DNA from: Actinernus sp. WN-2022
Lineage: Eukaryota > Cnidaria > Anthozoa > Actiniaria > Actinernidae
Direction: 5' to 3'
DNA length: 64,000 nucleotides
Assembly: GCA_030867875.1 (NCBI GenBank)
Contig: JAOWCC010000655.1
Span: forward strand, 8,454,269-8,518,268
A program made the translations under genes and the position numbers. Each line of letters opens with the position of its first letter. Position 1 is the stretch's first letter. Positions 22,272-31,989 of this stretch are shown here, piece after piece. Under the pieces are notes generated by a model. That model did no database searches and had not been told where the DNA came from. It worked only from the letters and a program-made list of their open reading frames with translations.

Positions 22272-23095
22272 GTATACACCTGTTTCAAATAAGGTTGTCA
22301 CGTAAAAACGACAAGCGACATTTCCAGACCGAAATGGATTGTGGGTGTAGCTGAAAGTCTGGTGAATTCATTTGTTCTTGGGTCAAAACTTTAAAGTGCC
22401 ACTACGACGAAAAGTTAGCATTTAGATTTCCCGCTTAATCGGTGTCAATAGGTCAATCAGTCAATATCCAAATTATAAAAAAATTGTCCCAAATGAGTAA
22501 CTTAAACCACAACATTTTAGTGAAGTTTTCCAGTAAAATCCTCAGTGTCCGCCATTACTGGAGGCCGTTCTCAGTATTCAGCGGAAGTGATGTCATACAC
22601 TCAACACGTCAACCACGTCGCGCGGAATAGTGTGCATAAGAACGCAGCCAACCTTGCAAAGATAAATATAACTTTCTTCTTATGTACGTGAAGACGTTTT
22701 TAGTAGAAATATGCCTCCAGGCGTTGTGTTCTGCAGGCGAGCGTTAAGTGTATGACATCACTTCCGGTGAATAAACCTTTGTTTAAAGCTGAACAAAGGG
22801 AACGGCCTCCAGTAATGGTGGACGTTTAGATTCAATATTCGGAGCTCAAAAAATAAGACTTCCTGTCGTTGTATTGAAAAACAATTTGAACTGGTAATAA
22901 TATATCAACTCTACTTTATGAATATGCAAAAACATTGATATGTCAAAATTTGATCGTAGTGACAGTTTAAGACAAATATTAATGGTCTACTGCGATTTGA
23001 TTTTCCGAAATTCACCGTAGTTTACCACAATCCATTTCGGGCTGGGAATGTCGCTTGTCGTTTGATCTGGACAACCTTTTTGAAATAGCTGTATA
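22272..23095. mobile_element. Long imperfect foldback element, about 824 bp
   Basis: Outer pairing joins GTATACACCTGTTTCAAAT, GACAAGCGACATTTCCAG and CGAAATGGATTGTGG on the left to their inverses at 23030-23095. Inner pairing joins CCGCCATTACTGGAGGCCGT near 22550 to the inverse near 22810, and GGAAGTGATGTCATACACT to AGTGTATGACATCACTTCC. Apparently a single large hairpin MITE. It lies between two diverged direct repeats (about 22030-22170 and 23405-23540). Confidence 0.75.
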
Positions 23096-23389
23096 CAGTG
23101 GAGCCTGTGATAACGAAGTAAAAGGGACCGGAAAAATAGGTACGTTATATCGAGTGTACGTTATAAACGACTCCGGTTATGACGCTTTACCAGCAAAAGT
23201 ACCAAAATGTTCGTTATATCGGGGTTTTCTACTAGCAATTAAACAAGGTTTTAAGAAAGATTTACTATTAGGATGAAATAAACAAATAACATGTATTCGG
23301 CTTTGTGCAGTGGTTTATATTTGTCAAGCATATGTGTATTTTTGCCGTGCTGAAAAAAACATGTTCGTTTATAGCGGGGTTCCATTGTA
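23094..23389. mobile_element. Pogo/Tigger-like MITE with TA duplication
   Basis: Begins TACAGTGGAGCCTGTGATAA and ends AGCGGGGTTCCATTGTA. The CAGTGGAACC type terminus, TA target duplication and interior words GTTATATCGGGG are the usual pattern of pogo/Tigger MITEs, which are internally deleted relatives of Tc1/mariner elements. About 292 bp without coding capacity. Confidence 0.8.
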
Positions 23390-23593
23390 GTATTTGTTCT
23401 AAAAGGAAGTCACAAATATGAAGTGAGCAGTCTTGTACGTTGTTGAAAAAGGATGAGCGGTATACGCTTTCTTATTATATAGCTAGGTAATTTCGTGAGC
23501 TATGATACGTTAATGTGCGGTCCATAACTTCCCGTATGGACCTTCCGCCAACTCCCGGTCTCTAAGGAAACGAAGACGCTATATAGTAAACGT

Positions 23594-23798
23594 CAATAGA
23601 CCCTTTCAGCTTGCCTGTTCGTTGCCCCATTTCAAACCACGTGACGTTTCCCTTGAGTAATGCGTTTTTGTTTTTCTGTATCCCAAGAGGAAATGTACCA
23701 CAATATCTATAATTGGAAAACAAAGCACTGAATCCTCTGGATAACTATCACGTGGTCTGAAATGGGGCAACAAACAGACAAGCTGAAAGGGTATATTG
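23594..23798. mobile_element. MITE family A, copy 3 (TIRs intact)
   Basis: Best-preserved copy: CAATAGACCCTTTCAGCTTG and GTTGCCCCATTTCAAACCAC on the left are inverted as GTGGTCTGAAATGGGGCAAC and AAGCTGAAAGGGTATATTG on the right. Interior shares CCCTTGAGTAATGCGTTTTT with copies 1 and 2. Confidence 0.8.
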
Positions 23799-23947
23799 CT
23801 CGATCCGCACCGTTTCGCGAGACGGATCTCGCACTCGATTAATAAGAGGTATATATTAACAACTTCAGTGTTGCAATGGATTTACAATGGGCGTTTGTTG
23901 GTATGTTTTTGCAAACTGAGATATATTGAATTACCTTATGCTAACAG

Positions 23948-24073
23948 GCAACACCAGTGGTTTGCTGGGTTATTGGGATGACAGCAAGGACAGAGAATTT
24001 CTACTTCCTAACGGTTCGTTCATTGACACAGAATCGAACGCAACCACAATTCACTACGAATTTGGTTTAAAAT
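23948..24073 (+). CDS. SUSD2/mucin-4-like protein, exon c (GLLG segment)
   Basis: Encodes NTSGLLGYWDDSKDREFLLP, NGSFID and ends YEFGLK, the conserved link that follows the VWD domain in SUSD2-like proteins (GLLG, D-rich loop, PNG, FG-W). Acceptor CTAACAG, phase 1 in; donor AAAT before gtaagt, phase 1 out. Joining T to GG of exon d creates the conserved Trp of FGLKW, which strongly supports both boundaries. Exon length 126 bp. Confidence 0.9.
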
Positions 24074-24136
24074 GTAAGTTGAAATATGTATAGTCCTCTT
24101 ATCATTCCCAAATAACACAACATTGTTAAATATATT

Positions 24137-25862
24137 AACAATAATGTGTCCGAAGACTACTGCAGTGCTGATCAAGCAACGTTTGCCGAGGTTGAAGAAG
24201 GCTGGTATTTATGGCGCGTATTTCTTGTCAAAATTCAATTTCACATGCGTTATCAAAGTTCAACATTCGTCATTACAGTTTAGTCACCGATCGTTGTTAG
24301 AGTTCGACATTCGTTGTTAGAGTTCGACATTCGTTATTAAAGTTCGACATTCGTTATTTAAGTCGATATTAGAGTTCGACATTTGTTGTTAGAGTTTGAC
24401 AATCGTTATTAAAGTTTGACATTCGTTATTAGAGTTCGAAGTTCGTTATTAGAGTTCGACATTCGTTATTCAATGAGACTGGGTCCGACCGCGCAAAATT
24501 TGGCAGAGCGAGGCAACTGGGAAATGTGCTTAACACGCATGCGCAAACTTCAATATTCCTTCACTTCCTTTCTTGTCTACCATTTGTACGTGTGCATCAT
24601 GTCAACGCTAGAAAAATGTAAGAGCCTGCTCGAGGAAGTAGTGTGCGAGCTGCAAGGCACAAGTGCAACTACTAGTACTCTTTCGTCGTCAATATCGCCA
24701 GGGATATCGGCAACTTCTACTAGGGCTTCCACTTCTACTCCGGCTTCTGCAACGCCAACAGCAATGCCCTCGACCTCTGCCGGCTCAGCCTGGAAACCGC
24801 AACGACCGGTGGCATCTGTACAGGAGGAGCATCAGCGTTTGATTTGATTTAATCCACGATCAAGGGCTCGGTGCCACCCATTTAGCCATGGGGGTTCTAG
24901 AAAGACTAAAGTGAAACGTGTGTCCACCTGGACTACAAGTTTCTTGTGTTTGTCTAAGAGAGATGTCTGCTGTCCACCTAGCTTCGCGGAGTATTTTTAT
25001 CTCAAAAATGCAGGTTTGGGCGGAAAATAACGCTCAATGTACAAGATGGAGCGTTGGACGTTGATTTGAAGCTCACAGAGGGTTCATAATTTATGTAGGG
25101 GAAGGGAGGGATGATTCATTATTTATTTAGGGTGGGTATAGTACTATGGTGGTGTTTGAAGTTGTATTCTTTTCAATATACATCTGAGAAATGGAAAACA
25201 AATGTTATGTTGTGCCTATCATTTTTTTGGGAAGGGTTAGCTTGTTGGGGCTTCAAAAAAGAAAGGGCCAAAATGAAATATCACCATAGCCAGTTTAAAA
25301 ACACTTCAAATGACATGATGCACACGTACAAATGGTAGACAAGAAAGGAAGTGAAGGAATATTGAAGTTTGCGCATGCGTGTTACGCACATTTCCCAGTT
25401 TCCTCGCTCTGCCAACTTTCGCGCGGTCGGACCCAGTCTCATTGAATAACAAATGTCGAACTCTAATAACGAACTTCGAACTCTAATAACGAATGTCGAA
25501 CTTTAATAACGAATGTCAAACTCTAACAACGAATGTCGAACTCTAATATCGACTTCAATAACGAATGTCGAACTTTAATAACGAATGTCGAACTCTAACA
25601 ACGAATGTCGAACTCTAATTTCGACTTAAATAACGAATGTCGAACTTTAATAACGAATGTCGAACTCTAACAACGAATGTCGAACTTTAATAACGATTGG
25701 TGACTAAACTATAATGACGAATGTTGAACTTTTATAACGCATGTCGAATTGAATTTTGACAAGAAATACGCGCCATAGGTATTGGCCAGCCGAAATATCG
25801 TATAAACTTCGACAGGCATTGTATGATCAGCATTGCAGTAGTCTTGGAACACTTTATTGTTT
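24137..25862. mobile_element. 1.7-kb foldback element with tandem-repeat arms and a captured gene fragment
   Basis: Outer arms pair AAGACTACTGCAGTGCTGAT with its inverse at about 25825-25845, then ATGGCGCGTATTTCTTGTCA with the inverse near 25765, then a block of about nine 20-bp units (core GTTCGACATTCGTTRTTAGA) at 24300-24475 with an inverted block at 25440-25700. Inner arms pair ACGCATGCGCAAACTTCAAT and CTTTCTTGTCTACCATTTGT with the inverses at 25335-25385. The unpaired centre (about 24600-25330) carries a coding-like fragment described separately. It sits in the intron after exon c. Confidence 0.85.
24598..25089 (+). pseudogene. Captured fragment resembling N-terminus of cnidarian G2E3/HECT-like family
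   Basis: Frames read MSTLEKCKSLLEEVVCELQG, a Ser/Thr/Ala/Pro-rich linker, VQEEHQRLI with an in-frame stop, and, in shifted frames downstream (24890-25089), STWTTSFLCLSKRDVCCPP, AEYFYLKNAGLGGK and KITLNVQDGALDVD. From memory, a large multicopy cnidarian family annotated as G2/M-specific E3 ligase-like has the same order: short coiled N-terminus, low-complexity linker, a TWTHTF.CL segment and an AGLG.K.I segment. A stop and at least one frameshift make this a pseudogene. Family assignment is tentative. Confidence 0.4.
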
Positions 25863-25967
25863 TATTTTCTTCTTCTTGCTAATCAAGTTCTGTTTTTTTA
25901 TCAAACGCCTGGCAGGATTGATTGTACACGTTTTTTTTTGTGGTTTTCGAACCTTAACTATATATAT

Positions 25968-26265
25968 TGTTATATGGCTGTGATTTTTCCACATATATAT
26001 AGCACACGCTCTCATTGGTTGAAATAGGAACACATGACAGGGAACAAAATCTGTCACCCGCTAAAGTAGATAGGCGGGCAACACTATGACGTCAGAGGGT
26101 AATAGTGCATTGGTGTCCGCTAGGGCACGTGACCATCTCGTGTTGTTATATAGCCATAAGTTTTCCAGATATAACGTGCGCCATCATTGGTTGATTTATG
26201 GTCACGTGACAAGTAACGAGACAAACTGTTGCCCGCGCGGGAAACAATTCCCAGTTGTTACCCGC
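25968..26265. repeat. Diverged tandem duplication, about 175 bp apart
   Basis: TTGTTATATGGCTGTGATTT with a TCTCATTGGTTGA block at 25968 recurs as TTGTTATATAGCCATAAGTT with ATCATTGGTTGA at 26142; both are followed by CATGAC or CACGTGAC and a CCCGC word. Confidence 0.55.
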
Positions 26266-27158
26266 CACGTGATCACATCGTGATAGCTGGCTAGCTAAAG
26301 GCGGGAAATATTGTTTACCAAACATCTATATCTTCATTAAAAGCTTACCCTTTTCGTCGAAAGAACTTAAAGCGTTTAAAATAGAACCAGCTCTAAGGAA
26401 ACAATTTACATCTTTATCAAGCGTGAGAGAAAATTGGTAGCTAAATTAAGATGCAAGAAACAAACAAAATGCTACTGAAAATGCTGTAGCGACGCTGTTC
26501 AGTAGCTTCCCGAAGAGAAGAGGCAAACCTCGCGTATATCAGGTAGTATAACACTTATGTCTATATAACAAAACACTTAATGACTGGTCGCTCGGGAAAC
26601 CACTGAGTTTTGTTTCTCTCGATTCTCGAAGCCAGCGTAAGCCGGGGAGAGTGTTGACATCCGCGCAAAATCAAGGCTTATACCGATGGCGTCGAGTGAG
26701 ATAAAAAATGGAAAGTTCCTTTGCTTAAATCACATCTTCAAGACGGTGGGATAATTGTTTCGTTTTGTATCAGATCTTCAGACCACCGATATCATACGGC
26801 CGCTCATTCTGTAAATAGTACATATAAAGCGATAATAATTTATGATGGCATCGGCTCAAGGCGAGCAATATATTTTGGCTTTCGCAAATGAGCGTCGCTT
26901 TCGCGCCAATGTCAACACTCGCCCCAGGCTAGCCGAGAATACCAATATGAGCTACTGCTATTAATGACTTCAGTCAAAGATATTACAACGCTTTTGATTC
27001 GCGTAAACCCAGTAGCAGCAGAGGGCGGAAAAGGGGAAAAAGGGGAAGAGGAGAAGAAAAAGGCAAGAAATGGAGACAATACCCTTCCCCTCTTTCTCAT
27101 GTCGCCCGCTGCCCTTGTTATGCAAGGTAACTGTTTCTTTGATATTGTTTTAATTTAG
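26266..27158. other. Intron before exon d; nothing recognised
   Basis: No repeat with ends and no exon other than the acceptor TAATTTAG at 27158. A purine-rich run lies at 27020-27070. Confidence 0.4.
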
Positions 27159-27428
27159 GGGCAACCAAAGAAACTGAAGCCATTTTTAGTTACGAACAAG
27201 GTAAATACCACAGCTCGTACTCCCATCCAACGTTTGAACCAATCTTCATTGATGAAGGAAGTCTGGAGTTCGATAATGCTACTCTTGAGCAAGAAGCGCG
27301 GGCTGCCTGTGGTGGCAGCATTCAGTGTTTGTTTGACGTCAAAACAACGGGGCGAGTCAGTATAGGAGTGTCTTCCCGTCAGGCTTTGCAGGAATATATG
27401 GCCATTATTAACGCAACCGAGTCGATAG
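27159..27428 (+). CDS. SUSD2/mucin-4-like protein, exon d (pre-Sushi region)
   Basis: Encodes ATKETEAIFSYEQGKYHSSY, FEPIFIDEG, then ACGGSIQCLFDVKTTGRVSI. The Cys-x-x-x-x-x-Cys-L-F-D-x-x-x-T-G pattern and the IF-Y-G opening match the segment between VWD and the first Sushi domain in SUSD2-like proteins. Length 270 bp, phase 1 in and out (ATA G before gtatgg). Family knowledge places this part extracellularly. Confidence 0.9.
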
Positions 27429-27487
27429 GTATGGAAAATTAAACATTCTTTTAGCCAAACAAATTATACACCAATCATGCATCAGTC

Positions 27488-27958
27488 AACAAACAGGGGC
27501 ACCCAACGAACTGTTCTGCAAAATATCTGTTCTGCAACGCACATTAGCTGGCAATTTCTGCAAAATCAGATTATTCAGCTGGGGAATTCTTCGTTACTGA
27601 ATTTTAAAAATGACTGGAAAATTCTTCAACTTGTTTTAAGCTGAGAAATTCTTCGTATCGCTCTCGGCTGGGAAATTCTTCATATAACGTTTACCTGAAA
27701 AATAAACCAAGAGTTTACCAGCTCAGCTAGGAAACATTATCTGTTCTGCAAAAGTTTACTTTGATGGCTGATGTTGAACAGATGTCTCTCAGCTGGGAGA
27801 TTTTTCAAGAGAGTTAGCTAGCTGGCACTGAAGAACAGATGTCTCTCTGCCAGCAAAGACAAAACGTGATTTATAGTGAGTGAAAATAAGTAAAATAACC
27901 AAAATATGAGAGGATTCATCATTTTACACATTTTTCTCGTTGGGTGCCCCTGAACAAA
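27488..27958. mobile_element. MITE with CAGGGGCACCCAACGA termini
   Basis: Element 27494-27952 starts CAGGGGCACCCAACGA and ends TCGTTGGGTGCCCCTG, a perfect 16-bp TIR, flanked by AACAAA on both sides (27488-27493 and 27953-27958). The interior repeats the words GGGAAATTCTTC and TCTGTTCTGCA in several places. hAT-like termini, but the duplication reads as 6 bp (7 of 8 if extended), so the superfamily is not fixed. Confidence 0.8.
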
Positions 27959-28090
27959 TAGCATTATCTAAATTGTGCTCCTAAAATGTGACAATTATAC
28001 TCGCCGGGTTCACTGCTAAAATGTTGCCGAGTTCAATATAGCAATTTAGAAAGGTCTACCAACCACCCTCCCCTCCCCCATGCACCACTA

Positions 28091-28106
28091 CCCCCCCCCC
28101 CCCCCC
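28091..28106. repeat. C homopolymer
   Basis: Uninterrupted C run of 16 following CCACTA; length may be assembly-sensitive. Confidence 0.85.
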
Positions 28107-28278
28107 GAAATCCCAACCCCGCATGTCTTTTTGTCACGCGTCAGTCCTCGACTGCGTCTCGTAGCCTCTACTTCTTTGTTATCGTCACCCTCTAATGTCA
28201 TCTATTTTTACATAAGTATTATTAAAAAAAACAGAGGAAACTCGCCCACTGATTGACTGAAAGCCGTGTTTATATTCC

Positions 28279-28608
28279 CATGCGAGCAGAGCCTTCTTCA
28301 ACTCCAAGCGAGAAGAAAAGAAGGCTCTGCAGCATTCGTGTTGTTTTCGCCAAAGATTCTGGGCTTGTCAAGCCTGTTAAAACCGGTTTATCACTGCGCG
28401 GCTAAATTATTGCCTTAAACTGATGATCAAATCTGAGTCCACTGCAACAATGGTAGACACAGGTGACACGACTGAGTGACCGAGTGAGTCTGGTACGAGA
28501 CAAAAACGTTGGTGCACGCTCGATACGAAAACAACACAAATGCTGCAGCCTTCTTTTCTTTATTCTCGCTTTTCGTGGACTTGAAGCTAGAGAAGGCTCT
28601 GCTCGCAA
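28279..28608. mobile_element. Foldback MITE, about 330 bp
   Basis: GCGAGCAGAGCCTTCTTCAA, CAAGCGAGAA, AAGAAGGCTCTGCAGCATTC and GTGTTGTTTTCG on the left are mirrored by the right arm ending AGAGAAGGCTCTGCTCGC. No coding capacity. Confidence 0.8.
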
Positions 28609-28880
28609 GTACTACTCGGAAAAGTGTATTTGAACTCCAGAGCCTTCGTTCTTCCGGTCAGCGGAGCGTAACGTTTTACCGCGGTGCAATGGGAATGTTG
28701 TAAGGATATATTTTCAATAAAAAGCCACACACTGACACAGAGAAATGCCTTCGTTCCTCTCAGTTGTGCCTTGGCCTTGGGGGATTTCCCGCGCTGTGAA
28801 ACTCACCGTCGGTCGATTTAAGGAGAATTGATCTTCTGATCGAGCGTGCGTAAGATTGATTTCTCGTATTTTCCTGTTCG

Positions 28881-29068
28881 TTATTATATAAAAGCAATGC
28901 TTTCCATGTCTTTGTTCTCTTATATAAACACTCGGGATATTGGGAGAACGCGGAAAACTTGAAAATCACTCGCCTGGCGGCTCATGATTTTAAAGTTTTT
29001 CTTTAGTCTCCCAACATATCCCGCGTGTTTATATAAGTAAACAAAGACATGGAAAGCGTGTTAGAGGA
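28881..29068. mobile_element. Foldback MITE, about 190 bp
   Basis: GCTTTCCATGTCTTTGTTCT, TTATATAAACACTCGGGATA and TGGGAG pair with CTCCCAACATATCCCGCG, TTTATATAA and ACAAAGACATGGAAAGC. It lies 100 bp upstream of exon e. Confidence 0.75.
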
Positions 29069-29169
29069 AGATACTAAAAGTAGATTGTGCAAAATATGCC
29101 GTCATATTTTGGACCAATCAGAGCGCGGAGTTCGTACTATCGTATAAATCATACTACAATGAATTTCAG

Positions 29170-29346
29170 GCTGCGTTCCCTTGGATGTCAAATTTCTTGG
29201 CGGAACAATCCAAAGAAATGACTCAGATGATGGCTTGATCACGTACAGATTTCAGTGCAGCGATGGTTACTTCATGAATGGTTCGTCGATTATCACGTGC
29301 AAGGCAGGGAAGTGGAATGGCACGGAACCTAGCTGTAGTGAAACAG
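29170..29346 (+). CDS. SUSD2/mucin-4-like protein, exon e (Sushi domain 1; GC donor)
   Basis: A complete Sushi/CCP module in one phase 1-1 exon: CVPLDVKF, GLITYRFQCSDGYFMNGSSI, ITCKAGKWNGTEPSC, with the four Cys and the single Trp of the fold. The acceptor is TTTCAG; G of exon d plus GC makes Gly before the first Cys. The exon must end ACA G to join CC GAA TGT of exon f, and the intron there begins gcaagt after CAG, a consensus GC-AG donor; the nearest GT option would break the frame. Downstream Sushi exon confirms the phase. Confidence 0.92.
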
Positions 29347-29683
29347 GCAAGTATTTAATTCTTCAGCTTACAAGTTACGTTGCAGAAGGGTGAGAGGAGT
29401 TAGGAGGAGGAGGGGTGTACAAGGAATTTGGTAGATATATAAAGAGGATATTACACGGTGTTGTGAAAATATGAGGTTTATCCTCGAGAGCCAAAATATT
29501 TCACGAGTAAGCACAGTCTCACCCCCCTCGCTCCCCCGCAATAATCCATTATGACTTTCATGTACGTCTGAAGATCAATGACCAGTCGAAAACGAATAAG
29601 TTTACTTTTGCACAAATGTGTTTGAGTATGAGGCAGCACCCTATATAGAGGTATTTGTTCAACGTCTCTTTAATTATCTTCAG

Positions 29684-29854
29684 CCGAATGTCCTGTGATC
29701 ATAACCAATGCTACTACTACACAAAACGGGACAACGTACCAGGCCAAAGTATCATTCAGTTGTGAAGTGGGATATCAACTGGTTGGTGTCAAAGAAGTGA
29801 CATGTACGGCAGAGGGAGTGTGGAGTGATGATCCTGCGACATGTAAAGTCATCG
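29684..29854 (+). CDS. SUSD2/mucin-4-like protein, exon f (Sushi domain 2)
   Basis: A second Sushi/CCP module: AECPVIITNATTT, YQAKVSFSCEVGYQLVGVKE, VTCTAEGVWSDDPATC. Four Cys and one Trp in canonical spacing, phase 1-1 exon between TTATCTTCAG and ATCG before gtaggt. Contains NAT and NGT sequons, so it is probably N-glycosylated in the lumen or outside the cell. The next exon (TM and tail) lies 15 kb downstream in matching phase. Confidence 0.93.
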
Positions 29855-30189
29855 GTAGGTAAACATTCATGATTGGACTAATATCCTATCGATATATCTT
29901 TTTATTGCTGCCAATAAAAGTATAGGAGAGAGAAAAAGAAAATATGAAGAACGTCTTAAAATAAGTGCTACTGCGATCTAATTACAATTTTCCTGTTCCC
30001 TTCAGCTTCGGAAAGTAAACGTACTAAATACTTACCATATCAAGTCTTAAGTTAAAATGATTTTAGCCATAAGTTCCAGCTCAGACTGGCCGCCATTACT
30101 CGGGATTTCAAACGAGTCACCTTTATTTAGCGGTCTTTTCGTCACGTCATCTAAGCAACAGCTGCGCGACATGTACGCGACATATACAT

Positions 30190-30600
30190 ACATACATACT
30201 TTTATTATCCACTCCCCGTGGGGCTTTTCAGAGATAATTACAATTACATATCAAATTAACTAATGTTATATATCTATATAAACTATATACAATGATTATG
30301 TACTCATAATAAAGGGACTAATGTATATGGAAAATATTAATCAGTAAAATTCTGTAGTAATTTATGTCTTAGAGAACGCTTTAAAATACTAATAGTTCGG
30401 CAAAGATTCAAGGACGGATCTAATGAGTTCCAGATATACTGACAGTTCTGTAGTAGAAGGTTCGCTGACCGCTAGCAGTTTTAAATAGAGGAATATTCAG
30501 CTTTTGGGAACCCCTGCTTCAAACTTTGCCGGAGTACAAACTCTTTTATTCTCTTATCCCACTGAAACGAGCATAAAACACTTTATAGCTAAACTGCATT
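30190..30600 (-). pseudogene. LINE 3' fragment with (TACA)n tail
   Basis: On the minus strand, 30590-30340 reads LNIPLFKTASGQRTFYYRTV, IWNSLDPSLN, then RSLRHKLLQNF, a typical C-terminus of CR1/L2-like ORF2. It is followed by a 3' UTR and ends in (ATGT)n at 30187-30203 next to AATAAAAG. 5'-truncated and inserted in the intron after exon f. Confidence 0.8.
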
Positions 30601-31531
30601 AAACACAAACAACAGATAAGGGGCGGGCATCTCGTTTATCGATACTTGTCGGGAACGTATAATTACAGCAGTATATGATGTTGGCCAATCAAGTCTACCT
30701 AGACCTGTTACGTCTAGTACCTGAAGAAGGCTGGTTTTACCAGCCGAAATATTGTAACATTCAATATAAAATCCTACGTTGTGTCAGCTTTGCCGTAATC
30801 CTCAGCTTGGACTTCGTATACATAGTGCAGTCAGTACATTTCTTCTATTCTTAACATATGTCCTAAAAAAAATAGGTATCAAAGTAGATTGATTCTTACA
30901 TATTAATCAGTCCTCTTTATACACCCTCAACGGTATCCCAACGAGATTACATAACAACATTCTGCATCCACGCTATAAAGTATATTAGACGTTCCTATTT
31001 AAATATGACCCATTTCTTCTGCATACTAAAGTGGGCACGTCTATTTTGTTGTGTTGTTTAGATGACGTCATCCAATTCTCAAGCATGTAAAGGACTGGGT
31101 TATGGTTAACATAGCTAGAATAACCAAATTCGGTAGTAGGGTATAGCTTGATGCCTGAAACGATTTTAAATGTTTGGTTGCCATGGTATCCAAACTTAAG
31201 GGGGCACTGTAAGAATTTTATTTCCCCCGAAACAATACAGGCCGGGTCATAGAACCTTTTAAAATACATAAAGTACACCAGTAGTGTAATTGTACGCGGT
31301 CGCTGCACGCGTTCCTGATCCTCCATCTTGGAATTGTAAACACGAGTCTCTCCCGCTCGAGTTCCCGTTGTAATTAAAAGGCCATATTAATTAATTAATT
31401 ATAGGTTTTTATGGCGCATTTAAAAATCTCAATGCGCTTACATGGAGTATGAGAATACTATATTAAAAAGTAAAAAATATAGTAAAAATAACTATAACTA
31501 TAGTAAAAATGACTATAACTATATTGTAAAA
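30601..31531. other. No gene seen; AT-rich toward the right
   Basis: The word GAAGAAGGCTGGTTTTACCA followed by GCCGAAATATTG at 30723-30753 also appears in variant form near 55775, a dispersed repeat end. 31385-31531 is AT-rich with ATTAATTAATT and ACTATA words. Confidence 0.4.
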
Positions 31532-31957
31532 AGTTAAAATATATTAATATAAGAAATAATGTAAAATATATATACATAAACACAGACTGATATACACATA
31601 CATACACATATGTATACTTGTAGAAATATATATAACAGAAAACTTATATACATAAAACATAATATAAATTCTTCTCTACTGTCACTGCGTCACTGCGTCA
31701 TATTGAGCTCTGGTGTGTTCCCGTTCTGCACACTCTCCAACAATAGTTAAAATATATTAATATAAGAAATAATGTAAAATATATATACATAAACACAGAC
31801 TGATATACACATACATACACATATGTATACTTGTAGAAATATATATAACAGAAAACTTATATACATAAAACATAATATAAATTCTTCTCTACTGTCACTG
31901 CGTCACTGCGTCATATTGAGCTCTGGTGTGTTCCCGTTCTGCACACTCTCCAACAAA
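31532..31957 (+). repeat. 213-bp tandem duplication next to Gypsy gag
   Basis: 31532-31744 and 31745-31957 are essentially identical copies, from AGTTAAAATATATTAATATA to CTGCACACTCTCCAACA. The right part (GTCACTGCGTCACTGCGTCA then CTCTGGTGTGTTCCCG) leads directly into the gag region. Could be a duplicated LTR/5'-leader piece, but no primer-binding site or TG...CA ends were recognised. Confidence 0.85.
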
Positions 31958-31989
31958 GGAAACTACTTGTATAACTTCACACACCGTCA

